Of a stretch of DNA of 64,000 nucleotides, positions 11,259 to 19,350 are shown piece by piece. The notes below the pieces were generated by a model. That model was given only the letters and a program-made list of their open reading frames with translations. It ran no database searches and was not told where the DNA came from. The DNA comes from Brevundimonas intermedia (GTDB lineage: Bacteria; Pseudomonadota; Alphaproteobacteria; Caulobacterales; Caulobacteraceae). Position 1 is the stretch's first letter. Each line of letters opens with the position of its first letter. The translations under genes were made by a program, and so were the position numbers. The stretch spans positions 620,001 through 684,000 of the forward strand of contig NZ_SPVH01000006.1 in NCBI RefSeq assembly GCF_004614235.1, read 5' to 3'.

Positions 11259-11693
11259 ATGCCGAAACGAGACGAGGGCGCCCTGGCCCAACGCGCGACC
11301 TACAAGGCCTTTCACATGGTCTCGACGCGCTGGGCCGACAACGACCAGTACGGGCACATCAACAACGCCAAATTCTACGAGTTCGTCGACTCGGCGGTGA
11401 ACGCCCACCTGCTGATCGCCAATGCTCTGGACGAGTCCATCGGCCTGGTGGTGGATTCCGGCTGCCGCTACACCTCGTCGCTGAAGTTCCCCGACGTGAT
11501 CGAGGTCGGGATCAAGGTCGACAAGATCGGCACCTCCAGCGTCAGTTATGGGTTCGCCGTGTTCAAGCGCAGCGCCGACGTCCCCGCCGCCATCGGCCAT
11601 TTCGTCCACGTCTATGTCGACGCCGAAACCCGCCGGCCCAAGCCGCTGCCGGCCAAGCTGAAGGCGGTGGTGGAGAACTTGCGGGCGGGGTGA
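11259..11693 (+). CDS. Acyl-CoA thioesterase, hotdog fold (4HBT type)
   Basis: A 144-residue single-hotdog protein. The active-site region TRWADNDQYGHINNAKFYEFVDSAVN is the 4-hydroxybenzoyl-CoA thioesterase signature, with the catalytic aspartate in DNDQYGHINN (about residue 28). The RYTSSLKFPDVIEVGI block is the following conserved strand. It would hydrolyse acyl-CoA thioesters in the cytoplasm; the substrate is unknown. Its last four bases overlap the GTG start of the next small membrane gene. The last 38 coding bases recur in decayed form at 12101-12141, beyond that membrane gene, suggesting a past duplication. It is distinct from the YbgC-type thioesterase in the tol-pal cluster at 23639. 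Confidence 0.88.
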   Translation: MPKRDEGALAQRATYKAFHMVSTRWADNDQYGHINNAKFYEFVDSAVNAHLLIANALDESIGLVVDSGCRYTSSLKFPDVIEVGIKVDKIGTSSVSYGFAVFKRSADVPAAIGHFVHVYVDAETRRPKPLPAKLKAVVENLRAG

Positions 11694-12076
11694 GGGTGGT
11701 GTCGCTCGACAAGCATCCAAGGGTGATATGGGCTACGGCCCTGGGTCTTGTCGCGCTAGCAGTAGCGCTGTCCGCTCTGGGCGGGCGGATGTCCGGCCAA
11801 GCTCACACCCTCTTCGGTGCGGGGATCGGGTTCTGCTTCATGATGCTGATCCTACCGGCAATATTCCTAGCGCCCTCGCCAATATCTTTCTGGAGGGAAT
11901 GCTTGAACGTGGCGGTGCTGGGGGCGATCGGAGGGCTCTGCCTTAGCCTGTTCCTCGTCTCGGGTGCGGGACCAGTGGCGATTGCAAAAAACATGGTCTT
12001 GGCTGGGGCGGCCTCAGCGTTCGTCTGGGGTATGAGAGATATTCGTCACAGGGCTGTTTTCGCCTGGGGCCGATAG
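11690..12076 (+). CDS. Small multi-pass membrane protein, unknown function
   Basis: A 128-residue protein with about four hydrophobic segments (residues roughly 13-30, 42-60, 72-90, 98-113). GTG start overlapping the thioesterase stop (GTGA). Codon use is less GC-biased than the neighbours (ATA, TTG, CTA, AAA occur), suggesting recent acquisition. Downstream sits a decayed copy of the thioesterase 3' end, so this gene lies between two copies of the same sequence. I do not recognise the family; nothing supports a specific function. Confidence 0.55.
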   Translation: MRVVSLDKHPRVIWATALGLVALAVALSALGGRMSGQAHTLFGAGIGFCFMMLILPAIFLAPSPISFWRECLNVAVLGAIGGLCLSLFLVSGAGPVAIAKNMVLAGAASAFVWGMRDIRHRAVFAWGR

Positions 12077-12100
12077 CGAAGCGCAGTAGCTCGCCTCCCC

Positions 12101-12141
12101 CCAAGTTGAAGGCCGTGGTGGAGAAACTGCGGGTGGGTAAG
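12101..12141 (+). pseudogene. Remnant copy of the thioesterase 3' end
   Basis: About 38 bases align with 11653-11690 (end of the thioesterase gene) with six mismatches. The encoded residues KLKAVVEKLRVG match KLKAVVENLRAG. The stop codon is replaced by AAG, and no open frame of a thioesterase leads into it, so it is a fragment. It overlaps no other convincing gene. Confidence 0.65.
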
Positions 12142-12152
12142 GGGCGCGGTGT

Positions 12153-12896
12153 CTACGAACCGCCGGCGATTGAGGACAAGTCCTTTGAGCGGTCTATCGG
12201 CGTCTGCTCCGCCTTTCGCTCGGAGTAGCGGTCCACAAGCTGCGTGGCGTGAGGCCGGGTCAGGACCGTGAACCGCACCAGTTCCTCCATCACATCGACG
12301 ATCCGGTCGTAATAGGCGGACGGCTTCATGCGGCCGGCGTCGTCGAACTCCATGAAGGCCTTGGAGACGCTGGACTGGTTTGGGATGGTGATCATCCGCA
12401 TCCATCGACCGAGCAGGCGCAGGGTGTTGACGGCGTTGAAGCTCTGCGAGCCGCCCGATACCTGCATCACCGCCAGGGTGCGGCCCTGGGTCGGGCGCAT
12501 GCCGCCCATGTTGAGCGGCAGGTGGTCGATCTGGAGCTTCATGATCGCCGAGATCTGGCCGTGCCGTTCCGGGCTGCACCAGACCATGCCTTCGGACCAC
12601 ATGGCGTGTTCACGCAGTTCGTGCACGGCCGGATGGTCGTCGCCGGCGACCTGATCGGTCAGCGGCAGGTCGCACGGATCGAAGATGCGGGTCTCGCACC
12701 CCATGACCTGGAGCAGCCGCGCCGCCTCCTCGACGCACAGGCGAGAGAAGGACCGCTCACGCAGGGAGCCGTAGAGCAGGAGGATGCGCGGCGCGGGATC
12801 GGTCGGCCCCAGGCCCTGCGCGGGCGTGGTCGAGAGATAGGCCGGATCGAGGGCCGGCAGATGATCGGGATCGGGCAGGTCGCGAAGGCGGCTCAT
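12153..12896 (-). CDS. arsH: Arsenical resistance protein ArsH (NADPH:FMN reductase)
   Basis: A 247-residue flavodoxin-like oxidoreductase. ArsH proteins use NADPH and FMN and oxidise trivalent organoarsenicals. The FMN phosphate loop is [13 protein letters not shown] (about residues 40-52), and the family-typical segments [31 protein letters not shown] and [25 protein letters not shown] are present. The start codon (12896) overlaps the arsC stop by four bases, so arsC and arsH are translationally coupled and transcribed from the arsR side. A start further upstream would run inside arsC and is rejected. Confidence 0.95.
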   Translation of the reverse strand: MSRLRDLPDPDHLPALDPAYLSTTPAQGLGPTDPAPRILLLYGSLRERSFSRLCVEEAARLLQVMGCETRIFDPCDLPLTDQVAGDDHPAVHELREHAMWSEGMVWCSPERHGQISAIMKLQIDHLPLNMGGMRPTQGRTLAVMQVSGGSQSFNAVNTLRLLGRWMRMITIPNQSSVSKAFMEFDDAGRMKPSAYYDRIVDVMEELVRFTVLTRPHATQLVDRYSERKAEQTPIDRSKDLSSIAGGS

Positions 12897-13318
12897 CCGA
12901 TCACGCGGCGCCCGTCGGCGTCGACGACGACCTCGCCGTCCTCCTTGGCGAAGGGCTTCAGCCCCTCCTGGGGCAGCAGGTCCAGCACCGCCTCGGACGG
13001 GCGGCACAGTTTCACACCCAAAGGCGTGACGACGATGGGGCGGTTCATCAGGATCGGGTGAGCCTCGATCGCATCCAGCAGCTGGTCGTCCGACAGGGCG
13101 GCGTCGTCCAGGCCCAGTTCGGCATAAGGCGTGCCCTTCTCGCGCAGGATGTCGCGCACCGATCCGCCCATCCGTTCGACCAGTTGCGCCACCAGCGTCC
13201 GGCTGGGCGGGGTCTTCAGGTATTCGACGACGTGCGGTTCGATCCCGACGTGGCGGATCAGGGCCAGGGTGTTGCGCGACGTCCCGCAGGCGGGGTTGTG
13301 ATAGATGACGACGTCCAT
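12893..13318 (-). CDS. arsC: Arsenate reductase, glutaredoxin-coupled
   Basis: Reduces arsenate to arsenite, using glutathione/glutaredoxin as in the E. coli plasmid R773 enzyme. The active-site cysteine is Cys11 in [13 protein letters not shown], and the arginines of the anion site lie around [20 protein letters not shown] (about residues 89-108). At 141 residues it has the normal family length. Four-base overlap with arsH downstream and only seven bases from the arsR stop, so arsR-arsC-arsH form one operon. The arsenite produced would be exported by the divergent arsB. Confidence 0.95.
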   Translation of the reverse strand: MDVVIYHNPACGTSRNTLALIRHVGIEPHVVEYLKTPPSRTLVAQLVERMGGSVRDILREKGTPYAELGLDDAALSDDQLLDAIEAHPILMNRPIVVTPLGVKLCRPSEAVLDLLPQEGLKPFAKEDGEVVVDADGRRVIG

Positions 13319-13325
13319 TGAAGCC

Positions 13326-13661
13326 TCAGTCGCAGCACGGGGCCAGTTCGGCCAGCAGGGGTTGGCAAAGCTCGGCGCGGCCCTGGCAGCAGTCCTTGAG
13401 CAGGAAGAGGACGACCTCGCGCAGCCGATCCAGATCGGCGCGATAGATGATCGAGCGGCTTCGTCTTTGCGACGTGATCAGTCCCGCGCGGGACAGCACG
13501 GCTAGATGCGCCGACATCGTATTGGTCGGGACGGCGAGCCGGTCGGCGATCTCTCCGGCAGGCAGGCCGTCCGGCTCGTGGCGGACCAGCAGCCGAAAGG
13601 CGTCCAGTCGCGTGGACTGTGCCAGGGCGGCGAGCGCGAGGATGGCGGGTTCGGATTCCAT
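13326..13661 (-). CDS. arsR: ArsR-family arsenite-responsive repressor
   Basis: A 111-residue winged-helix repressor. The helix-turn-helix covers [28 protein letters not shown] (about residues 35-62). It lacks the classical ELCVCDL metal site of E. coli ArsR; instead there are C-terminal cysteines ([12 protein letters not shown] at about 90-100 and a final APCCD). This matches the group of ArsR proteins with C-terminal As(III) sites, known from Acidithiobacillus and other lineages. Loss of binding on As(III) would derepress arsCH and the divergent arsB. The start at 13661 follows from the helix-turn-helix position; an upstream extension would enter arsB. Confidence 0.93.
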   Translation of the reverse strand: MESEPAILALAALAQSTRLDAFRLLVRHEPDGLPAGEIADRLAVPTNTMSAHLAVLSRAGLITSQRRSRSIIYRADLDRLREVVLFLLKDCCQGRAELCQPLLAELAPCCD

Positions 13662-13743
13662 TATTCCGAGATACTGGAAATATGGTCGAGTGCAAGCTAG
13701 AGGGCTCGCTGAGGTCGCAGGTCGGCCTCTGCGGAGCCGCCCC
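13660..13743. promoter_or_regulatory. Divergent arsR/arsB promoter and likely ArsR operator
   Basis: The 82-base gap must hold both promoters. An imperfect inverted repeat TATTCC (13662-13667) with GGAAATA (13676-13682) lies directly at the arsR start, a common position for an ArsR operator. Core promoter hexamers are not clear. Confidence 0.45.
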
Positions 13744-15024
13744 ATGATCGTCGCCCTTCTGATCTTCGCGGTCACCATCACCCTGGTGATCTGGCAGCCA
13801 AAGGGCTTGCAGATCGGCTGGAGCGCGATGGGCGGCGCGGCGGTCGCGCTGTTGCTGGGCGTCGTCACCCTGAACGACATCCCCGTGGTCTGGGGCATCG
13901 TCTGGAATGCGACGGCGACCTTCATCGCCATCATCGTCATCAGCCTGTTGCTGGATGAGGCCGGCTTCTTCGAATGGGCCGCCCTGCACGTCGGTCGCTG
14001 GGGCGGCGGCCATGGGCGCAGGCTGTTCGTGCTGTTCGTCCTGCTGGGGGCGGCGGTGTCGGCCCTGTTCGCCAATGACGGGGCGGCGCTGATCCTGACG
14101 CCCATCGTCATCGCCATGCTGCTGGCGCTCGGCTACGGCCCAAAGGCGACCCTGGCCTTCGTCATGGCGGCGGGCTTCATCGCCGACGCCGCCAGCCTGC
14201 CGCTGGTGGTGTCCAATCTGGTCAATATCGTCTCGGCCGACTTCTTCGACATCGGCTTCGACCGCTATGCGGCGGTCATGATCCCCGTGGACCTGGCGGC
14301 CATCGACGCAACGCTCGTGGTCCTGTTCGCGGTCTTCGGGCGCGACATCCCCAGGGCCTATGACATCGACCGTCTCGCCCTTCCGGCGACGGCGATCAAG
14401 GACCGGGCGACCTTCCTCGCGGGGTGGATCGTGCTGGCCCTGCTGCTGGTCGGCTTCTTCGTGCTGGAGCCCAGGGGCGTCCCCGTCTCGGCCGTCGCGG
14501 CTGCGGGCGCGGCCATGCTTCTGGTGGTCGCGGGTCGGGGCGCGGTGATCAGCACGACCGTATTGCGCGAGGCGCCCTGGCAGATCGTGATCTTCTCCTT
14601 GGGCATGTATCTGGTGGTCTATGGGCTGGGCAACGCCGGCCTCACTCGCCATGTCGCAGGGCTGCTGGACGAGTTCGCGCAAGGCGGCGTGTGGGGCGCG
14701 GCCTTCGGGACCGGCTTCCTGACCGCCTTCCTGTCGTCCATCGCCAACAACATGCCGACTGTCCTGATCGGCGCCCTGTCCATCGACGCCTCGTCGGCGA
14801 CGGGCGCGGTCAAGGAGGCGATGATCTACGCCAATGTCATCGGCAGCGACCTGGGCCCCAAGATGACGCCGATCGGCTCGCTCGCCACCTTGCTGTGGCT
14901 GCACGTCCTGGCGAAGAAGGGCGTGAAGATCGGCTGGGGCTATTACTTCAAGGTCGGGGTCGTCATGACCTTACCTGTGCTCGCCGTGACCTTGGCGGCC
15001 TTGGCCTTGAGACTGACCGTGTGA
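13744..15024 (+). CDS. arsB: Arsenite efflux permease ArsB
   Basis: A 426-residue inner-membrane transporter of the ArsB/NhaD ion-transporter superfamily with about 11-12 hydrophobic segments. Motifs typical of ArsB are visible: [19 protein letters not shown] (about residues 113-131), [21 protein letters not shown] and the C-terminal [15 protein letters not shown] and [26 protein letters not shown]. Start ATG at 13744 with GGAG upstream; the frame is open further 5' but that part lies in the divergent promoter and arsR. It works as a secondary transporter or with an ArsA ATPase; no arsA gene is present here. Confidence 0.95.
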   Translation: MIVALLIFAVTITLVIWQPKGLQIGWSAMGGAAVALLLGVVTLNDIPVVWGIVWNATATFIAIIVISLLLDEAGFFEWAALHVGRWGGGHGRRLFVLFVLLGAAVSALFANDGAALILTPIVIAMLLALGYGPKATLAFVMAAGFIADAASLPLVVSNLVNIVSADFFDIGFDRYAAVMIPVDLAAIDATLVVLFAVFGRDIPRAYDIDRLALPATAIKDRATFLAGWIVLALLLVGFFVLEPRGVPVSAVAAAGAAMLLVVAGRGAVISTTVLREAPWQIVIFSLGMYLVVYGLGNAGLTRHVAGLLDEFAQGGVWGAAFGTGFLTAFLSSIANNMPTVLIGALSIDASSATGAVKEAMIYANVIGSDLGPKMTPIGSLATLLWLHVLAKKGVKIGWGYYFKVGVVMTLPVLAVTLAALALRLTV

Positions 15025-15048
15025 CGGCGGCGACCGGTCTCCCGGCCT

Positions 15049-15249
15049 TCAGTCGTCCAGGCGGCCGATCAGGAACAGGGCGCCGACGGCGGTCAGGGCG
15101 CCCAGGGTGAAGGCGGTGACGATGGCGCCGGTGGCGACGGCGGTCGAGACGGTGACCGGGCGGGTCTCGTACCATTCGACGATGTCGGCCTCGTGCAGGT
15201 CTTCGTCCGTGTAGCCTTGGGCTTCGTAGATGGTGTCGTCTGCGGTCAT
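15049..15249 (-). CDS. Small single-pass membrane protein, unknown function
   Basis: A 66-residue protein with an acidic N-terminal half (YTDEDLHEADIVEWYE) and one transmembrane segment (residues about 36-60, VATGAIVTAFTLGALTAVGA). It is convergent with arsB, 24 bases from its end, and divergent from yebC. Codon use matches the genome. No recognised family. Confidence 0.6.
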   Translation of the reverse strand: MTADDTIYEAQGYTDEDLHEADIVEWYETRPVTVSTAVATGAIVTAFTLGALTAVGALFLIGRLDD

Positions 15250-15385
15250 GGCTGCGCTCCGTCTGTCTGCGGGGGATCAATACGCGCAAAAGGTCGAGGT
15301 TCCACCCCTGTCGTCCATCGTGACAGGATGACGCTGGTGGTTTAGGACCGCCCGCTCAGGTTCCAGAACGCACGAAGACGATCCC

Positions 15386-16159
15386 ATGGCCGGCCACTCG
15401 AAATTCAAGAACATCATGCACCGCAAGGGGCGCGCCGATGCGCAGCGCTCCAAGCTGTTCTCCAAACTGTCGCGCGACATCACCGTGGCGGCCAAGAACG
15501 GCATGCCCGATCCGGCGCTGAACCCGCGCCTGCGTCTGGCGGTCAACAACGCCAAGGCCGAGAGCCTGCCCAAGGACGTGATCACCCGCGCCATCAACAA
15601 GGCCTCGGGCGGCGACGTCGATACGATGGAAGAGGTCCGCTACGAGGGCCGGGGACCGGGCGGGGTCGGCATCATCGTCGAGGCCCTGACCGACAACCGC
15701 AACCGCGCGGCGTCGAACATCGGCGCAGCCTTCAAGAAGAACGGCGGCGCCCTGAGCGAGATGAACTCGGTCGCCTTCATGTGGGACAAAGTAGGGCAGA
15801 TTAGATATGCCGCCGAAGCCGGTTCGGAAGACGCCGTGATGGAGGCCGCCATCGAGGCCGGCGCCCAGGACGTCGAGAGCGACCTGGTCAAGCCCGACAT
15901 CTACGAAGACGCCCCGGGCCACACGATCTGGACCGCCTTCGAGGACCTGAACGAGGTCGCCGAGGCCATGTCCAAGGTGCTGGGCGACCCCAAGTCGACG
16001 GCCATCGTCTGGAAGCCGCAGTCGGAAGTGCCGGTCACCGGCGACGCTGTCGGGACGCTGTTCAAACTGCTGGACGCCCTGGACGCCGAGGACGACGTGT
16101 CGGCGGTCTATTCCAACGAGGATGTCTCGGACGAGGACGCGGCGAAATACGCGGGCTGA
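15386..16159 (+). CDS. yebC: YebC/TACO1 family protein
   Basis: A 257-residue cytoplasmic protein with the canonical start [20 protein letters not shown] and the motif [28 protein letters not shown]. YebC proteins were long described as transcriptional regulators; the mitochondrial homologue TACO1 and recent bacterial work link them to translation of difficult sequences such as proline stretches. Full length, no defects. In Caulobacterales and many other proteobacteria yebC is followed by ruvC; here a toxin-antitoxin pair, a hemerythrin gene, a small membrane gene and an mgtC-like gene lie between. Confidence 0.95.
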   Translation: MAGHSKFKNIMHRKGRADAQRSKLFSKLSRDITVAAKNGMPDPALNPRLRLAVNNAKAESLPKDVITRAINKASGGDVDTMEEVRYEGRGPGGVGIIVEALTDNRNRAASNIGAAFKKNGGALSEMNSVAFMWDKVGQIRYAAEAGSEDAVMEAAIEAGAQDVESDLVKPDIYEDAPGHTIWTAFEDLNEVAEAMSKVLGDPKSTAIVWKPQSEVPVTGDAVGTLFKLLDALDAEDDVSAVYSNEDVSDEDAAKYAG

Positions 16160-16195
16160 TTTCCGCTGAGCGGGGGCTGTGATACGGTCCCCCGC

Positions 16196-16477
16196 ATGAC
16201 CGTGCACGTGACCATCGCCCTGGACGAGGCCGTCAAGGCCAAGCTGGATGCCCTGGCGGACGCCAGGCAGGCGCCGATCGACGACATCGTCGCGATGGCG
16301 GTGCTGGATATGGCGGTCGAGGACGAGGCGGTTCCCTTCCTGTCCGCTGAAGAAGAAGCGGCCTTCCAGGCGGCCATAGACGAGGCGCTGAGGTCGCTGG
16401 ACGCCGGAGAAGGCATCCCGCACGAGGTGGTCGTCGCCGAGTTGCGCGCGCGTCAGGCGGCGCGGACCCAGCGTTGA
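16196..16477 (+). CDS. Putative antitoxin of a ParDE/RelBE-type pair
   Basis: A 93-residue protein starting with a ribbon-like strand (MTVHVTIALDEAVKAKLDALA) followed by helices, as in ribbon-helix-helix antitoxins; the acidic C-terminal half (AEEEAAFQAAIDEALRSLDAGEG) is the sort of segment that wraps around a ParE-type toxin. The stop overlaps the TTG start of the toxin gene by four bases (TTGA), the usual coupled arrangement. It probably represses its own promoter. The 36-base gap after yebC is short, so transcription may also enter from yebC. Confidence 0.78.
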   Translation: MTVHVTIALDEAVKAKLDALADARQAPIDDIVAMAVLDMAVEDEAVPFLSAEEEAAFQAAIDEALRSLDAGEGIPHEVVVAELRARQAARTQR

Positions 16478-16749
16478 AAATTATCTGGTCGCCTGCCGCC
16501 CGTACGGATCTTGAAGAGGTCTGGCGGTATATCGCGACCGATAGCGTCAATGCCGCGACCCTGGTCGAAAACCGCATCATCGACGCCGTCGACGGCCTGA
16601 GCGTTTTTCCCGAAACAGGGCGACGTCTCAGGGGCGGCTTGAGACAGTTCGTCGTGGCCAAGACCGGTTACCTGATCATCTATCGGGTCAAGGCGGCTCA
16701 CATCGAGATCGCTCGGGTGTGGCACGGCGCACGCGAACCGTTCGCCTGA
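16474..16749 (+). CDS. ParE/RelE superfamily toxin
   Basis: A 91-residue basic protein with the ParE pattern: an initial strand IIWSPAARTDLEEVWRYIA, a helical pair, FPETGRRLRGGLRQFVVAKTGYLIIYRV and a terminal strand IEIARVWHGAREPF. The RxF/V-YLIIYRV and I-I-RVWHGARE elements are typical of ParE, whose members poison gyrase, while RelE members cleave mRNA; the sequence favours ParE. TTG start at 16474, set by the overlap with the antitoxin gene and the length of the family. Confidence 0.85.
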   Translation: MKIIWSPAARTDLEEVWRYIATDSVNAATLVENRIIDAVDGLSVFPETGRRLRGGLRQFVVAKTGYLIIYRVKAAHIEIARVWHGAREPFA

Positions 16750-16827
16750 CGACCAGCGAGTCGTTCGCACGGAACCGGGGGGCGGCGAAGGCGTAACGAG
16801 GCTTCACCGTTACGCCTGGAGCGCCCC

Positions 16828-17346
16828 ATGGACATCACCCAGCTGATCCTCGACGACCATGCCGAACAGCGTCGGCTGTTCGCGATCATCGAACAGATCG
16901 ATCCCAAGGACGTGGATGCGCTGAGCGCCGTGTGGCTGAGGCTGTCGGCGTTTCTGGACGTGCACGCCGAGGCCGAGGAACGGTTCTTCTATCCCGAGCT
17001 GCTGAAACAGGGCGAGGGCGCCAACGACGCCGAGGACGGCACGGTCGAGGGCGAGACCGAGGACGCCATCGAGGATCACAACAAGCTGCGAAACGCGGTC
17101 AAGGCGGTGGAGCAGCACGAGGTCGGGACCAAGGCCTGGTTAGACGCCGTGGGCGAGGCGAACGTGGTCAACTCCAAGCATATGGGCGAGGAGGAGCGGC
17201 AGGGGCTGACCGACTTCCGAATGAATGCGGACATCGAGACGCGCCATGCGCTGGCGGTGAAGTTCGCCGCCTTCGAGGCCGAGCACATCACCGGGGTCAA
17301 GCCGGTCAACAAGGACCCTGAGGCCTATATAGAGAAGCACGGCTGA
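16828..17346 (+). CDS. Hemerythrin-like HHE domain protein
   Basis: A 172-residue four-helix protein with candidate iron ligands in LILDDHAEQRRLF (His11), DVHAEAEERFFYPEL (His-Glu near 50-55), AIEDHNKLRNAV (His about 84) and NSKHMGEEERQGL (His-Glu about 117-121). Hemerythrin-like proteins bind a di-iron centre and take part in oxygen, NO or oxidative-stress responses. The last 96 coding bases recur in decayed form at 17746-17840, after the small gene that follows. Function beyond iron or oxygen binding is not predictable. Confidence 0.88.
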   Translation: MDITQLILDDHAEQRRLFAIIEQIDPKDVDALSAVWLRLSAFLDVHAEAEERFFYPELLKQGEGANDAEDGTVEGETEDAIEDHNKLRNAVKAVEQHEVGTKAWLDAVGEANVVNSKHMGEEERQGLTDFRMNADIETRHALAVKFAAFEAEHITGVKPVNKDPEAYIEKHG

Positions 17347-17364
17347 GGCGGGGAGCGACGGACG

Positions 17365-17739
17365 ATGCCGCAGGATGGCGATCCGAGATCCGATCTGCCA
17401 GGCGCCGCCAGTCCGCCTATCGAGGGACGACGGTGGGCGTGGGTGAAGGTTTGCGCCTGGGCAGGGGCGGTCGTCGTGCTGTTGTGCGCCGCCGCCGTGG
17501 CGACCTGGCTGGTCTCGCGGGTTCAGACGGCGCTGGTGGATCGACCGGAGGAGGCAGCGCCTGAACGGGTTGTCGTCGAGGCCCCGCCGGTCGTGGTGAC
17601 GCCGCAGCCGGAGCCAGCGTCTGTGAGTGTCCCTGCAGATGTCGAGACGGTCGTCGTCGAGCAGGCCCCGGCAGAGCCGCCATCTCCGCCAGCGGCGCCG
17701 GAAACCGAGCGTCGGCGGCCTTTGTTGATGCAGCACTGA
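17365..17739 (+). CDS. Proline-rich single-pass membrane protein, unknown
   Basis: A 124-residue protein with one transmembrane helix (about residues 29-50, VCAWAGAVVVLLCAAAVATWLV) and a Pro/Val/Glu-rich tail (APPVVVTPQPEPASVSVPADVE and similar). The layout suggests a cytoplasmic N-terminus and a periplasmic extended tail. It sits between the hemerythrin gene and a decayed copy of the hemerythrin 3' end. The remnant begins in the same frame shortly after its stop, so this gene may have replaced most of a duplicated hemerythrin gene. No known family recognised. Confidence 0.55.
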   Translation: MPQDGDPRSDLPGAASPPIEGRRWAWVKVCAWAGAVVVLLCAAAVATWLVSRVQTALVDRPEEAAPERVVVEAPPVVVTPQPEPASVSVPADVETVVVEQAPAEPPSPPAAPETERRRPLLMQH

Positions 17740-17745
17740 GGCGAC

Positions 17746-17840
17746 CTGGCGGTCAAGTTCGCCGCCTTTGAGGCCGAGCACATCACGGCAGGCAAGCCGG
17801 TGAACAAGGACCCGGTAGCCTATATCGAAAACACGGCTGA
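17746..17840 (+). pseudogene. Remnant copy of the hemerythrin 3' end
   Basis: Aligns with 17251-17346 over 96 positions with about 12 mismatches and one single-base deletion near the end. The encoded residues LAVKFAAFEAEHIT and KPVNKDP are kept, but the deletion shifts the frame so the original stop is not used. It has no start and no 5' portion, so it is a fragment. Confidence 0.85.
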
Positions 17841-17916
17841 TAGCCGGCCTGCGAACAGGGTGTCGCAGGACTTTCCGTCCAAGGAACATCCTGCTGCGCC
17901 CCGTCGTTGAGGGGGG

Positions 17917-18615
17917 ATGAATCTGGGCAGTCTCGAAGGCGCGGTGTTGCCGATTCTGGGCGCGGTGATCGCGGGCGGGGTGATCGGCTTCGAGCGGGAA
18001 TGGCGCGGGCGAGCGGCGGGCCTGAGGACGCATATCCTGGTCAGTCTGGCTTCGGCCCTGCTGATGCTGGCGGCCATGTCGCAGGCGGATTGGGCGTTCC
18101 GCGCTCTGCCCGACGAGAATATCGTCACCGATCCGACGCGGATGGCGCACGGCGTGCTGACGGGCATCGGCTTCCTGTGTGCCGGCGTGATCTTTCGCAC
18201 CGGGTTTTCGATCCACGGCCTGACCACGGCAGCGTCGCTGTGGATCACCTCGGCGATCGGCATTCTGTTCGGAGCGGGCCTGTATGCGCTGGGCTCGGCG
18301 GCGACGGTGGTGACGGCCGTGATCCTGATCGGGCTGAAATTGATCAACGGCCGGCTGCCGGCGCGAACGGTGGTGGACGCCGAGGTGTGCTGGGAGCGGC
18401 GCGAGGCGTCGCCTGAGCCGGCCATCGAGGCGGCCTTGAGGGCGATCGATGCGGAGGTGCGGCACGATACGTTCGAACTGATCGACGAGGGGCGCACCGT
18501 GCGGCGGACGTGGCGGTTGAGGGCGGCGGAGGAAAGCCAGCTGAAGCGACTGGCGGAGCAGCTGTGCGCGATACCCGGCGTGGTCGCCTACAGCCTGGAC
18601 CCGCGCGACGACTGA
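17917..18615 (+). CDS. MgtC/SapB family inner-membrane protein
   Basis: A 232-residue protein with about four to five N-terminal transmembrane helices and a cytoplasmic C-terminal ACT-like domain. The family core is visible: GAVIAGGVIGFEREWRGRAAGLRTHILVSLASAL (about residues 15-48), RMAHGVLTGIGFLCAGVIFR and GLTTAASLWITSAIGILFGAGLY. MgtC proteins inhibit F-type ATP synthase or affect phosphate and magnesium homeostasis in pathogens; in environmental bacteria the role is largely unknown. Strong GGGGGG ribosome binding site directly before the ATG at 17917. Confidence 0.9.
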   Translation: MNLGSLEGAVLPILGAVIAGGVIGFEREWRGRAAGLRTHILVSLASALLMLAAMSQADWAFRALPDENIVTDPTRMAHGVLTGIGFLCAGVIFRTGFSIHGLTTAASLWITSAIGILFGAGLYALGSAATVVTAVILIGLKLINGRLPARTVVDAEVCWERREASPEPAIEAALRAIDAEVRHDTFELIDEGRTVRRTWRLRAAEESQLKRLAEQLCAIPGVVAYSLDPRDD

Positions 18616-18662
18616 AAACCGTTCATTGCCCGATAACCCTCTTTGCGGCATGAGGGGAACGG

Positions 18663-19181
18663 ATGGCGAACGAACCTGTCAGAATCATCGGCCTGGACCC
18701 CGGTCTGCGACGCACCGGCTGGGGGGTGATCGTGTCCGACGGTGCGCGGCTGAGGTGGGTGGCGCACGGGGTGGTCAGCCCGCCGGAGACCGCGCCGTTC
18801 AGCGAGCGGCTGCTGCATCTGTTTGAGTCGCTGGGCGTGATCTGCGCCGACCACGGCTGCGAGGAGGCGGCGGTGGAAGAGGTGTTCGTCAACGTGAACC
18901 CGTCCTCGACCCTGAAGCTGGGCCATGCGCGGGCGGCGGTGATGCTGGCGCCGGCCAAGCTGGGGCTGACGGTGGCGGAATATTCGCCCAATCTGATCAA
19001 GAAGGCCGTGGTCGGGGCGGGCCATGCGGACAAGAGCCAGATCGCCTTCATGGTGAAGCGGCTGCTGCCGACTGCCGGCGACGTGAAGGCGGATGCGGCG
19101 GACGCCCTGGCCGTGGCGGTCACCCATGCGCAACTGAGGAAACGGGCCTTGCTGGAAGCGATGCATCGGGGGGCAGCGTGA
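18663..19181 (+). CDS. ruvC: Holliday junction resolvase RuvC
   Basis: Endonuclease that cuts Holliday junctions during recombination repair. The acidic catalytic residues of the RNase H-like fold are visible: Asp12 in GLDPGLRRTGWG, Glu in AVEEVFVNVNPSST (about residue 72), and the aspartates in DAADALAVAVTHA (about residues 139-150). 172 residues, normal length. It precedes ruvA and ruvB on the same strand, with a palindromic element between ruvC and ruvA. Confidence 0.97.
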   Translation: MANEPVRIIGLDPGLRRTGWGVIVSDGARLRWVAHGVVSPPETAPFSERLLHLFESLGVICADHGCEEAAVEEVFVNVNPSSTLKLGHARAAVMLAPAKLGLTVAEYSPNLIKKAVVGAGHADKSQIAFMVKRLLPTAGDVKADAADALAVAVTHAQLRKRALLEAMHRGAA

Positions 19182-19197
19182 GGGGGGTGTATCCGGT

Positions 19198-19345
19198 CTC
19201 CTCCCCATTGCTCGCAATGGGGAGGTGGCGCGGCGCGGCTTCGCGCCGTGACGGAGGGGTTCTTTCCGCGCGGCAGGCGCGGGTGGGGCGTCAAGAGCCC
19301 CTCCACCGCTTCGCGGTCCCCCTCCCCATCAAGATGGGGAGGAGA
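19198..19345. repeat. Palindromic intergenic element, family D copy 1
   Basis: Starts with CTCCTCCCCATT and ends with the complementary GATGGGGAGGAG, with inner palindromes (GCGCGGCTTCGCGCC; CCACCGCTTCGCGGTCC). The right terminus GGGGAGGAG lies six bases before the ruvA ATG and looks like its Shine-Dalgarno sequence. Related copies at 44611, 45944 and 53907. Confidence 0.88.
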
Positions 19346-19350
19346 CAGTC

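Noticed and set aside
11690..12141. Insertion sequence between the thioesterase copies
   Set aside because: No transposase and no terminal inverted repeats are visible; the only repeat is the gene's own 3' end.
13447..13743. Longer N-terminus for arsB
   Set aside because: The extra 99 codons are antisense to arsR and cross the divergent promoter; the family starts near the chosen ATG.
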